Source: an uncultured Treponema sp.
GTDB lineage: Bacteria; Spirochaetota; Spirochaetia; Treponematales; Treponemataceae
Direction of reading: 5' to 3'
DNA: 64,000 nt
Assembly: GCA_937877535.1 (NCBI GenBank)
Contig: CALFJF010000044.1
Location: 26,294-90,293, forward strand
Shown piece by piece: positions 18,089-25,063 of this stretch. Position 1 is the stretch's first letter. Each line of letters opens with the position of its first letter. The translations under genes and the position numbers were made by a program. The notes below the pieces were generated by a model, which saw nothing but the letters and a program-made list of their open reading frames with translations, did no database searches and had not been told where the DNA came from.

Positions 18089-18397
18089 TTACAACGCGAT
18101 TTGAGAGCCTTCGCCGTCTGTGCGAATGACAGCGCATTTTCCGTCTTCGTCAAAAAATCCTGTCAATTCTTCGATTTTCAAAAAGCCCAAAAATGAATCG
18201 TCGCGGATTATGTCAATGTCGGCAGAAGAAATTTCCGTATCCCATTTTGCGTCATGAAACGCTTGCTGAAATTCCTCGTCGCCAAACAAAAAGTCTTTCC
18301 CTACGCGCACTCGAACGTAAGCCATGGGAGAATCGATTTTTTTGGATTCACTACTCGAAAAGTCGCAAATCCTTTTGCAAATTTCTTTTAATTCCAT
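18089..18397 (-). CDS. Small conserved-looking hypothetical protein
   Basis: The 102-residue soluble protein has a helical N-terminus (MELKEICKRICDFSSSESKK) and an acidic, beta-rich C-terminal half (DIIRDDSFLGFLKIEELTGF, then DEDGKCAVIRTDGEG). There is no signal peptide or known motif. It is transcribed divergently from the DUF368 gene, with only 35 bp between the start codons. It has no Shine-Dalgarno sequence; TAAAAT lies 6 bp before the ATG, so its mRNA is predicted to be leaderless. Function unknown. Confidence 0.7.
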   Translation of the reverse strand: MELKEICKRICDFSSSESKKIDSPMAYVRVRVGKDFLFGDEEFQQAFHDAKWDTEISSADIDIIRDDSFLGFLKIEELTGFFDEDGKCAVIRTDGEGSQIAL

Positions 18398-18403
18398 AGA
18401 TTC

Positions 18404-18425
18404 ATTTTACCACAAATAGTAAAAT
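18404..18425. promoter_or_regulatory. Overlapping divergent promoters in a palindrome
   Basis: ATTTTAC and GTAAAAT form a perfect 7-bp inverted repeat with an 8-bp spacer. The left arm is the -10 box (TAAAAT) of the minus-strand gene at 18397, six bases away; the right arm is the -10 of the plus-strand gene at 18433, seven bases away. Each polymerase would cover the other promoter. Confidence 0.5.
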
Positions 18426-18432
18426 GCACAAA

Positions 18433-19305
18433 ATGGTAGGTTCATTAAAATTGTTTTTGAAAGGAATCGTGCTTGGCGTTTCAAACGTGATTCCTGGCGT
18501 TTCTGGCGGCACAATGGCTGTGGTTTTGAACGTTTACGACAAAATTCTTTCGCTCATCACCATAAACGTAAAAAAGATTTTTTCACAATGGCGATTTTGG
18601 ATTCCGCTTGCGCTCGGAATGATTTTTGGAATTCTCGCGTTCAGCCGCTTGATTACATTTTTGCTTGCACAATTTCCGATTCCAACGAAATTCTTTTTCA
18701 TTGGTTTGATTTTGGGAAGCGTGCCTCTTTTAATCAAAAAAATACGAAAATCGATTTTTGACGAACATTCACAAAGCAACGAAAAAACGCATTCGCCACT
18801 TTTTTTTGTTTCACTTGCATTTTTCTTTTTGCTTGGACTTTTTCTTGTTCTTTCGATGCTTTTTTTTGGCGCAGATGAAAATGCAAAAGAAGCGGCAAAA
18901 TCGGTCGCCACACCGTCGTCGCTTTCGCTCCAAAATGCCACGCCACTTTTTTTGGCAGGCATGGCGGCGGCAATCGCAATGATTATTCCTGGCGTTTCGG
19001 GTTCTTTTTTGCTTCTCGCGCTCGGACTCTACGGAAACATTATGAATGCAATCAGTCGCCTCGACGCGCTCTATCTTTCGCCGTTCGCGCTTGGAGTTCT
19101 TTTGGGAATCATTTTGGGGTCTGCGCTCGTGCGCCTTCTTTTGAAAAAAGCATCGTCGCAAACGTATGCCGCAATTTTGGGACTTGTAACAGGTTCGGTC
19201 GCGCTCATTTTTCCGAGTTCGGCATCGTTTTTTGAGATACTCGTTTCAATTCCGTTCCTTTTGATGGGAGGATGCACGGCGTATTTTTCATCACGAAACG
19301 AATAA
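18433..19305 (+). CDS. DUF368 family polyprenyl-phosphate transporter (PopT-like)
   Basis: The 290-residue polytopic membrane protein opens with the family signature GIVLGVSNVIPGVSGGTMAVV, which recurs in the second half as AIAMIIPGVSGSFLLLALG, the internal duplication expected for DUF368. About eight hydrophobic segments are visible. DUF368 proteins have been linked to undecaprenyl-phosphate recycling across the inner membrane, so a role in the lipid-carrier cycle of peptidoglycan synthesis is inferred from the family. An upstream ATG at 18424 lies inside the -10 box, so I take the next ATG. A loop rich in Ser, Glu and Lys between about 105 and 125 is probably cytoplasmic. Confidence 0.85.
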   Translation: MVGSLKLFLKGIVLGVSNVIPGVSGGTMAVVLNVYDKILSLITINVKKIFSQWRFWIPLALGMIFGILAFSRLITFLLAQFPIPTKFFFIGLILGSVPLLIKKIRKSIFDEHSQSNEKTHSPLFFVSLAFFFLLGLFLVLSMLFFGADENAKEAAKSVATPSSLSLQNATPLFLAGMAAAIAMIIPGVSGSFLLLALGLYGNIMNAISRLDALYLSPFALGVLLGIILGSALVRLLLKKASSQTYAAILGLVTGSVALIFPSSASFFEILVSIPFLLMGGCTAYFSSRNE

Positions 19306-19325
19306 ACGTGTCAGTTTTTGACGTG

Positions 19326-19354
19326 ATTACAATTATTTTGTAATGATTTTCATT
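19326..19354 (+). promoter_or_regulatory. Fur/PerR-like operator region
   Basis: ATTACAA and TTGTAAT face each other across five bases, and the second half overlaps an AATGA-TTT-TCATT inverted repeat (19342-19354). Both resemble half-sites of the perfect palindromes at 23766 and 38544. The region ends 6 bp before the -35 box of the next gene. The match is partial. Confidence 0.4.
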
Positions 19355-19360
19355 GCTCTA

Positions 19361-19388
19361 TTGACATTTTCTTTTTAATAATCATAAT
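19361..19388 (+). promoter_or_regulatory. Sigma-70 promoter of the RHH gene
   Basis: TTGACA at 19361-19366 and CATAAT at 19383-19388 are 16 bp apart. TATAAT at 19388-19393 is a second -10 candidate. AAGGAG precedes the ATG at 19417. Confidence 0.6.
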
Positions 19389-19416
19389 ATAATTACAAAA
19401 ACACAAGGAGCAAAAA

Positions 19417-19614
19417 ATGCAACAAACAAACGAAAATACAGAAAACCTTTCTTCAAAAAGTCGTAAGCAAATTACCATTCGGCTCGACGAATCGGTAATC
19501 AAGTATTTTAAGGATATGGCAATAGAAAGCGGAATGCCGTATCAAAATATCATAAATTATTATCTTCTTGATTGCGTTCGAGAAAAAAAACGCTTGAATT
19601 TGGCGTTCAACTAA
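19417..19614 (+). CDS. Ribbon-helix-helix protein, BrnA/CopG-like, no toxin partner
   Basis: The 65-residue protein has the fold pattern of small RHH DNA-binding proteins: a strand KQITIRLDESVIKYFKDMA followed by a second helix SGMPYQNIINYYLLDCV. The sequence resembles BrnA-type antitoxins, which autoregulate and neutralise a BrnT ribonuclease, but no BrnT-like or other toxin gene is adjacent: upstream is the DUF368 transporter and downstream a terminator. I therefore see it as an orphan regulator. It has a strong promoter, a good ribosome-binding site and a Fur-like operator overlapping the promoter upstream region. Confidence 0.75.
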   Translation: MQQTNENTENLSSKSRKQITIRLDESVIKYFKDMAIESGMPYQNIINYYLLDCVREKKRLNLAFN

Positions 19615-19653
19615 AAAGCGAAAAACGCACCGCTTAGAGCATATTTTGAACAC

Positions 19654-19684
19654 AAAAAAAAGGGGCTTTTTGCCCCTTTTGCTT
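19654..19684. terminator. Bidirectional terminator
   Basis: A GGGGC-TTTTT-GCCCC hairpin flanked by A-run and T-run serves the RHH gene on the plus strand and the barrel gene ending at 19685 on the minus strand. Confidence 0.85.
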
Positions 19685-20896
19685 TTAGTATGTGTATTTC
19701 CAAGAAACTGGAAGAGAAAGATACCAGTAACTGCTCTTCTTTTTTAAGCGGTCGTCTTCAAATTTCTTTTGATACGCAACACCCACGCGAAACTCGTGCT
19801 TTGCTTCGTCTGCGCTTTGCGCACTTCCCGTTTTGTAAACGAGTTGCGGTTTTACGCCAAACGTTGTTCCAAGTTTATCGTCGCTTCCAGCGTCGCCAAG
19901 GTCGTAGAGAACAAAGCCCGTTACGTCAAGCCCAAGTCCTTTTACAACGCTGTCAAGATTGAAGATAAACTCCGCAGCAGAGTAGAGGTCATAGTCAGAA
20001 TCGTCGGAGTTAAGATTCATTGCAAAATCTGCCGCAAAATCAAATGGGTCAAACGAGTACGTTATACTCGCAGACAAGACGTTCTTTCCACCAATGCCAC
20101 AATATGTGTTAAAGTCTCTCCATTTTGTTCCGTCGAAAAATCCGTAGGAACTTGGCGCATACGTTACGTCCTCAAGACCTTCAATAACTTTGCTTGCAGA
20201 ATGTGTAAATCCAACGTGGAGTCCCAATCCTTCAACTGCGCGGATTGCCGCGTACACGCCGATTACACGAGCGTCGCCGTTTGTAAGGTGATGAATCGCG
20301 CCACCGATTGAAAACTGCTCTGCATTGTAATCCACACCAATTGCAAGAGCGGGGTCCACGTCGTGGTCGTCGCCGTCATCGTCCAGCCAATCGTCGAAGT
20401 TTGCAGGAAAATCAACCCCCGCTCCAATTGTAAGCCCCTCAACTTCTGGGCGAAGAAGAACGGCAAAACCGTCGGTGCTATAATTTCCGCCTTTGATGTC
20501 ATCGTCAAGCACAAAAAGGTGCGAACCTTCCGTGTACAACTCGTCAGAAAATCCGAGCGAAACGATTTTCCACGGACTAAACTCGATGTACCAATCAACG
20601 TCGTCCCAATCAACGCTGTAGTAGGTAACATCTTCTCCACTACTATTTTTGGTACGAGCATACGGAGTGAGCGTAAAAACAGCGTCCGCTCCCACTTTCA
20701 AAATATCGCCTTCGTAATCCGCCGTAACTTCGTCAGAAAAACCCGCGAATTTTGTTTTTCCATAATCAGTATCCCCCACTTCCCAGTGCCAAGAATCGAA
20801 CGTGCGGCTCGAAACCTCGTTCGTAAAGGAAATATCCGCAGAAAACGCGGAAGCGGCTGCTGCAACACCAAGCGCAAGCGCGACCAATTTTTTCAT
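19685..20896 (-). CDS. Outer-membrane beta-barrel protein
   Basis: The 403-residue product starts with a cleavable signal peptide (MKKLVALALGVAAAASAFSA) and continues as alternating amphipathic strands rich in Tyr, Trp, Phe and Asp (YSVDWDDVDWYIEFSPW; SASITYSFDPFDFAADF). It ends with the aromatic strand SLPVSWKYTY, as expected for a barrel recognised by the BAM machinery. Asp-rich loops (DDWLDDDGDDHDVDP) may bind cations. It resembles spirochaetal porin-like proteins; the transported substrate is unknown. AAGGAG lies upstream of the ATG and a promoter about 55 bp before it. It is monocistronic, with terminators on both sides. Confidence 0.75.
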   Translation of the reverse strand: MKKLVALALGVAAAASAFSADISFTNEVSSRTFDSWHWEVGDTDYGKTKFAGFSDEVTADYEGDILKVGADAVFTLTPYARTKNSSGEDVTYYSVDWDDVDWYIEFSPWKIVSLGFSDELYTEGSHLFVLDDDIKGGNYSTDGFAVLLRPEVEGLTIGAGVDFPANFDDWLDDDGDDHDVDPALAIGVDYNAEQFSIGGAIHHLTNGDARVIGVYAAIRAVEGLGLHVGFTHSASKVIEGLEDVTYAPSSYGFFDGTKWRDFNTYCGIGGKNVLSASITYSFDPFDFAADFAMNLNSDDSDYDLYSAAEFIFNLDSVVKGLGLDVTGFVLYDLGDAGSDDKLGTTFGVKPQLVYKTGSAQSADEAKHEFRVGVAYQKKFEDDRLKKKSSYWYLSLPVSWKYTY

Positions 20897-20946
20897 AAAA
20901 ATTCTCCTTGGAGCAAAAATCTCATAATCTCGCTCCCTAAAAAAAA

Positions 20947-20976
20947 ATTGTAAAATAAAAAACGAAACCTGTTCAA
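20947..20976 (-). promoter_or_regulatory. Promoter of the outer-membrane protein gene
   Basis: On the minus strand TTGAAC and TACAAT are 18 bp apart. The leader that follows contains GGAGC and GCTCC arms just before the ribosome-binding site, which could fold. Confidence 0.5.
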
Positions 20977-21059
20977 TTTTTCTTTTTAATCCCAGTATAT
21001 CGAAAAAGCAAAATCAATGAAAAGTCGGAAACGCTCGTAATGAGAAAAACGCAGCAAAA

Positions 21060-21124
21060 AAAGAACGCTCCGTTTTGAAGCGTTCTTTTGCACTTAAAAA
21101 ACAAGGGGTTTCCCCCTTGTTTTG
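21060..21124 (-). terminator. Tandem terminators after pflB
   Basis: On the minus strand the first hairpin (AACAAGGGGG/CCCCTTGTT, 21099-21124) begins four bases past the stop and is followed by six T. A second stem (AAGAACGCT/AGCGTTCTT, 21060-21088) follows and is in turn followed by a T-run. Confidence 0.8.
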
Positions 21125-21128
21125 TATT

Positions 21129-23492
21129 CTACAGAGAGGCGTGGCAGGTGCGGGCGATAACGTCGTCCTGCTGCTCCTTCGTCAAGTTAATGAAGCGCAC
21201 GGCGTAGCCAGACACGCGCACGGTGAAGTTCGCGTATTCGGGCTTCTCGGGGTGCGCCTGGCAGTCCTTGAGTTTCTCCACGCCAAACACGTTCACGTTC
21301 AGGTGGTGGGAGCCGGCGTGCCCGCTTTCCGCGCCCACGTCAAAGTAGCCGTCAAGCACGTTCACCAGGTTCTCGATTCTCTCCTCCTCGTTGTGTCCGA
21401 GCGCGGAGGGGTTGATTGTCTGCGTGTTCGAGATTCCGTCGAGCGCGTAGTGGTACGGCAGCTTCGCCACGGAGTTGAGCGACTTGATGAGCCCCTTCGT
21501 CTCCGCGCCGTAGCTCGGGTTCGCGCCGGGGCTGAACGGCTCGTGCGCCTTGCGCCCGTCGGGGAGCGCGCCCGTCGCCTTTCCGTACACCACGTTCGAC
21601 GTAATCGTGAGGATTGAGGTCGTCGGCTCGGCGTTGCGGTACGTCGGGTGCTTCTTAATCATGCCCATGAACGTCTTGAGGAGCCACACCGCAATCTCGT
21701 CGGCGCGGTCGTCGTCCTGACCGTAGCGCGGGAAGTCGCCCTCAACCACAAAGTCGCGCGCAAGGTTCTTGACCACCTCCACGACCTTGCCCGTCTTCTT
21801 GTCCTTCACCTCAACGTCGCCGCGGATGACCTTGACCTTGGCGTACTTGATTGCGCAGAGCGAATCGACCACGTGGCTGAATCCCGCGATTCCCGTGGCG
21901 AACGTCCGCTTCACATCCGTGTCCTCGAGCGCGAGTTCCGCCGCCTCGTAATAATACTTGTCGTGCATATAGTGAATGGCATTGAGCGAGTTCACATAGA
22001 TGTCAGCGAGCCATTCGAGCATCGCAAGGTACTTCTTGACAACCTCGTCATAGTTTGAGGCATCAAGCACGTCCGCCGTAATCGGCGCGAACTCAGGTCC
22101 GACCTGAACGCCGGGCGTAAGCCCGTCCGCCTCGTCGCGCCCGCCGTTGATGGCGTAGAGAAGCGCCTTCGCGAGGTTTGCGCGCGCACCGAAGAACTGC
22201 ATTTCCTTGCCCGTCTGCGTCGCGGAAACGCAACAGCAGATTGAGTAGTCGTCACCCCAAATCGGGCGCATCACGTCGTCGTTCTCGTACTGCACGGAAG
22301 ACGTTTCGATTGAGATGTGCGCACAGTACTTGCGGAACGCCTCCGGAAGCCGCTTTGAGTAGAGAATCGTCATGTTCGGCTCTGGGCTTGGCCCCATGTT
22401 CTCCAGCGTGTGGAGGAAGCGGAAGCAGTTCTTCGTGACCTGCGAGCGCCCGTCCTGACCGAGTCCGCCCACTTCGAGCGTCGCCCAGATGGGGTCGCCT
22501 GAGAAGAGCTGGTTGTAGCTCTCGATGCGGGCAAAGCGCACCATACGGCACTTCATCACAAAGTGGTCAACAAGCTCCTGCGCCTGTGCCTCCGTGATTT
22601 TGCCTGCCTTGAGGTCGCGCTCAATGTAGATGTCGAGGAACGTGGACACGCGCCCAACGCTCATTGCCGCGCCGTTCTGCGTCTTGATTGCGGCAAGGTA
22701 GCCGAAGTAGAGCCACTGGAACGCCTCATGCGCGTCCTTTGCAGGCTTTGAGATGTCGTAGCCGTACTTTGCCGCCATCTCCTTCATGCCCTTGAGGGCC
22801 TTGATTTGCTCGGCGACTTCCTCGCGCAAACGGATGACTTCCTCGGTCATCGTGCCGTCGCCGATTCCCGCAAAGTCCTGCTGCTTGTACTTGATGAGCT
22901 GGTCGATTCCGTAGAGCGCGACGCGGCGGTAGTCGCCCACGATGCGCCCGCGCCCGTAGGTGTCCGGCAAGCCTGTGAGGATGTGCGAGGAACGCGCCTT
23001 GCGGATTTCGGGCGTGTACACGTCGAACACCGCGTCCGAGTGCGTCTTGTGGTAAACCGTGAAAATCTTGTGCAGCTCCGGGTTGGGCGTGTAGCCGTAC
23101 TGCTCAAGGCTCTGCTCCGCCATGCGGATTCCGCCGAACGGCATGAACGCCCTCTTGAGCGGCTTGTCGGTCTGCAAGCCGACGACCTTTTCCAAGTCCT
23201 TGAGCCCCTCGTCGATGTAGCCCGCCTCGTGCGCGGTCAGCCCCGTCACGATGTCCGTGTCGAGGTCGAGAACGCCTGAACGCTCCTTCCCGTCCTTGCC
23301 GACAGCCTTCTTGTTGTGCTCTGCCTTCTGCAATTCCTGGAGCTTGTCGAAAAGTTTCTTGGTCGCCTCCGTGGGCCCGGCGAGGAATTTCTCGTCGCCA
23401 TCATAAGGCGTATAGTTGTTCTGAATGAAGTCGCGGACGTTGACTTCCTCCTTCCAAAGGCGGCCCTTAAAGCCATTCCATGCCTCTGACAT
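21129..23492 (-). CDS. pflB: Formate acetyltransferase (pyruvate formate-lyase)
   Basis: This 787-residue glycyl-radical enzyme splits pyruvate and CoA into acetyl-CoA and formate in anaerobic fermentation. The thiyl site is seen as SICCCVSATQTG (three consecutive Cys where two are catalytic), and the glycyl-radical loop near the C-terminus as RVSGYAVRFINLTKEQQDDV. The length agrees with the family. The activating enzyme is not in the window. The gene is visibly richer in G and C at third codon positions than polA or the ape-like genes, as expected for a very highly expressed gene. GGAAGGAG precedes the ATG; tandem terminators follow the stop. A large hairpin lies in its upstream region. Confidence 0.97.
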   Translation of the reverse strand: MSEAWNGFKGRLWKEEVNVRDFIQNNYTPYDGDEKFLAGPTEATKKLFDKLQELQKAEHNKKAVGKDGKERSGVLDLDTDIVTGLTAHEAGYIDEGLKDLEKVVGLQTDKPLKRAFMPFGGIRMAEQSLEQYGYTPNPELHKIFTVYHKTHSDAVFDVYTPEIRKARSSHILTGLPDTYGRGRIVGDYRRVALYGIDQLIKYKQQDFAGIGDGTMTEEVIRLREEVAEQIKALKGMKEMAAKYGYDISKPAKDAHEAFQWLYFGYLAAIKTQNGAAMSVGRVSTFLDIYIERDLKAGKITEAQAQELVDHFVMKCRMVRFARIESYNQLFSGDPIWATLEVGGLGQDGRSQVTKNCFRFLHTLENMGPSPEPNMTILYSKRLPEAFRKYCAHISIETSSVQYENDDVMRPIWGDDYSICCCVSATQTGKEMQFFGARANLAKALLYAINGGRDEADGLTPGVQVGPEFAPITADVLDASNYDEVVKKYLAMLEWLADIYVNSLNAIHYMHDKYYYEAAELALEDTDVKRTFATGIAGFSHVVDSLCAIKYAKVKVIRGDVEVKDKKTGKVVEVVKNLARDFVVEGDFPRYGQDDDRADEIAVWLLKTFMGMIKKHPTYRNAEPTTSILTITSNVVYGKATGALPDGRKAHEPFSPGANPSYGAETKGLIKSLNSVAKLPYHYALDGISNTQTINPSALGHNEEERIENLVNVLDGYFDVGAESGHAGSHHLNVNVFGVEKLKDCQAHPEKPEYANFTVRVSGYAVRFINLTKEQQDDVIARTCHASL

Positions 23493-23602
23493 AGTGTTCT
23501 CCTTCCTGCATTTTTGAGCGGAATGAAGTCCGAGACACCGTCCACGCCAAAAGAGAAGGAACTATACGCAAAAAACGCGCAATCCTTCGTTTTGAAGATA
23601 TG

Positions 23603-23639
23603 AATTCTGTTCTAAAACAAAAAATTTCAGAACAGAATT
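23603..23639. promoter_or_regulatory. Perfect 11-bp inverted repeat upstream of pflB
   Basis: AATTCTGTTCT and AGAACAGAATT are separated by 15 A/T-rich bases, 111 bp upstream of the pflB ATG. It may be a regulator site or a leader hairpin. A weak TATAGT (minus strand, 23561-23566) lies between it and pflB. Confidence 0.45.
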
Positions 23640-23765
23640 TTTATGTGTAAGGAGTCCGAAACATCAAAAGGCTCGTAGTTATGCAAGCAATTTTGTTTTT
23701 CGCCATAAGGCGAATGTTTCTTTTTCTTAATAATACATCATTAAAAAAAAATCGGCAATGAAAAA

Positions 23766-23782
23766 TTTGTAATCATTACAAA
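23766..23782. promoter_or_regulatory. Fur/PerR-type operator, perfect 8-1-8 palindrome
   Basis: TTTGTAAT-C-ATTACAAA is a perfect palindrome lying 42 bp upstream of the -35 of the TRAP lipoprotein gene and 274 bp from pflB. It shares the core TTGTAATnATTACAA with the site before the reverse rubrerythrin gene. Confidence 0.6.
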
Positions 23783-23824
23783 AAAAAATCAAGATTCGTT
23801 TTTGTCCAAAAAGACACGTTTTTT

Positions 23825-23853
23825 TTGAATTGAAATTACCTAAAAAATATTAT
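23825..23853 (+). promoter_or_regulatory. Promoter of the TRAP lipoprotein gene
   Basis: TTGAAT and TATTAT are 17 bp apart, 36 bp before the ATG; AGGAG serves as ribosome-binding site. The rest of the 397-bp pflB-TRAP gap is A/T-rich and holds only the two inverted repeats listed. Confidence 0.6.
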
Positions 23854-23889
23854 AAATATTGAATATATTTCTTTTTAGGAGAAAAAAAT

Positions 23890-24921
23890 ATGAAAAAAGT
23901 TTTTATGATTCTTTCCTTTCTCTCTTTTATGATTTTGAGTTCTTGTTTGGAGAAAAAGGACGTAAATGCAAAAAATGACGAGCCGATAACGCTTGTCATG
24001 GCGGAAGTAAATCCAGAAAACACGGTTGTTGGTCGCACCGACAAAGCATTCAAAGAAAAAGTCGAAGAACTTTCTGGCGGAAAAATCAAAATCGACCTTC
24101 AATTTTCGGGCATTCTTGGAAATGAAGCGCAAGTGCTCGACCTCATAAAATCCCCGAACGGTTCAATCCAACTTATGCGAGGTCCTTCAAATTTAACGCA
24201 AATCGGAAAGGACAGCCCCGCTTTCAAAGACAAACCGATGAAATCACCGCTCATTTCGATTCCGTTTACGTTCAATAACGACGAGCATTTTTGGAAATTC
24301 GCGGCTTCTGACCTGGCGCAAGAAATCCTCGACGAGCCTTATGAAAACGGGCTTGGCGTAAAAGGTCTTTTTTATCTTGAAGAGGGATTTCGGCATCTTT
24401 TTTCGATTCACCCGATAAAAACAGTGGAAGATATGAAAGGAAAAAAATTCCGCGTTTCTGGAAACGTTCTCACCGCGCTCTCTCAATCGCTTTCGGCGGA
24501 GGGCGTAAAAGTCGATTTTCCTGAACTCTACGCCGCGCTTCAAACGGGCAAAGTCGAAGTTGCCGAAAATCCGCTCACCAATTATCTCGTGAATCATTTT
24601 AACGAAGTCGCGCCAAATCTGACGCTTGACGGACACATGCTCGGCGTGGGGCAAGTGATGATTAGCGCGAGTACGTGGAATTCGCTTTCGGAAAATCAAA
24701 AAAACACGCTTTTAGAGGCAGGAAAATACGCGCAAAACGTGTGCAAAAAGATTCTTGACGAGATGAACGCCGAAGCAATCGCAACAGTCAAGGCGAACGG
24801 CGGAACTGTTATTGAAATTGCTGACAAAACGCCGTGGCAAGAAGCGTGCGCGGACATGATTTCTGAAAGCAGCAAAGCGTATCCTGAACTGTATAAAAAA
24901 ATCGTCAATTTGGGAAAATAA
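23890..24921 (+). CDS. TRAP transporter solute-binding lipoprotein (DctP family)
   Basis: The 343-residue protein has a lipoprotein signal (LSFMILSSC, lipidated Cys near residue 19) and the DctP fold: an early strand ITLVMAEVNPENTVVG, the family region GMKGKKFRVSGN-like (EDMKGKKFRVSGN), and the ligand-contact region NPLTNYLVNHFNEVAPNLT. DctP proteins capture carboxylates or related ligands and pass them to DctQM membrane subunits. No DctQ or DctM gene is adjacent; the next gene is a diguanylate cyclase. It could serve a transporter encoded elsewhere or act as a sensor partner. The ligand is unknown. Confidence 0.88.
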   Translation: MKKVFMILSFLSFMILSSCLEKKDVNAKNDEPITLVMAEVNPENTVVGRTDKAFKEKVEELSGGKIKIDLQFSGILGNEAQVLDLIKSPNGSIQLMRGPSNLTQIGKDSPAFKDKPMKSPLISIPFTFNNDEHFWKFAASDLAQEILDEPYENGLGVKGLFYLEEGFRHLFSIHPIKTVEDMKGKKFRVSGNVLTALSQSLSAEGVKVDFPELYAALQTGKVEVAENPLTNYLVNHFNEVAPNLTLDGHMLGVGQVMISASTWNSLSENQKNTLLEAGKYAQNVCKKILDEMNAEAIATVKANGGTVIEIADKTPWQEACADMISESSKAYPELYKKIVNLGK

Positions 24922-24964
24922 TGGTAAAATAAGATTCCGATTTTTGGTTCTGTTACAAAATGTT

Positions 24965-25013
24965 TGCTGATTTTGTGGAGAGGGCAATAAACTCAATCGT
25001 CGCAAAATCAGCA
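24965..25013 (+). promoter_or_regulatory. Long hairpin between TRAP and cyclase genes
   Basis: TGCTGATTTTG and CAAAATCAGCA pair perfectly over 11 bp around a 27-base loop. No T-run follows, so it is not a typical terminator. It begins 43 bp after the TRAP stop and ends 50 bp before the cyclase ATG. Confidence 0.4.
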
Positions 25014-25063
25014 TACTTTCCGTAACACTATCCGATTTTGTAAAACGTAATTTGGGCTAACGG

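Noticed and set aside
24922..25063. c-di-GMP or other riboswitch before the diguanylate cyclase
   Set aside because: Apart from one hairpin no conserved riboswitch core sequence is recognisable.
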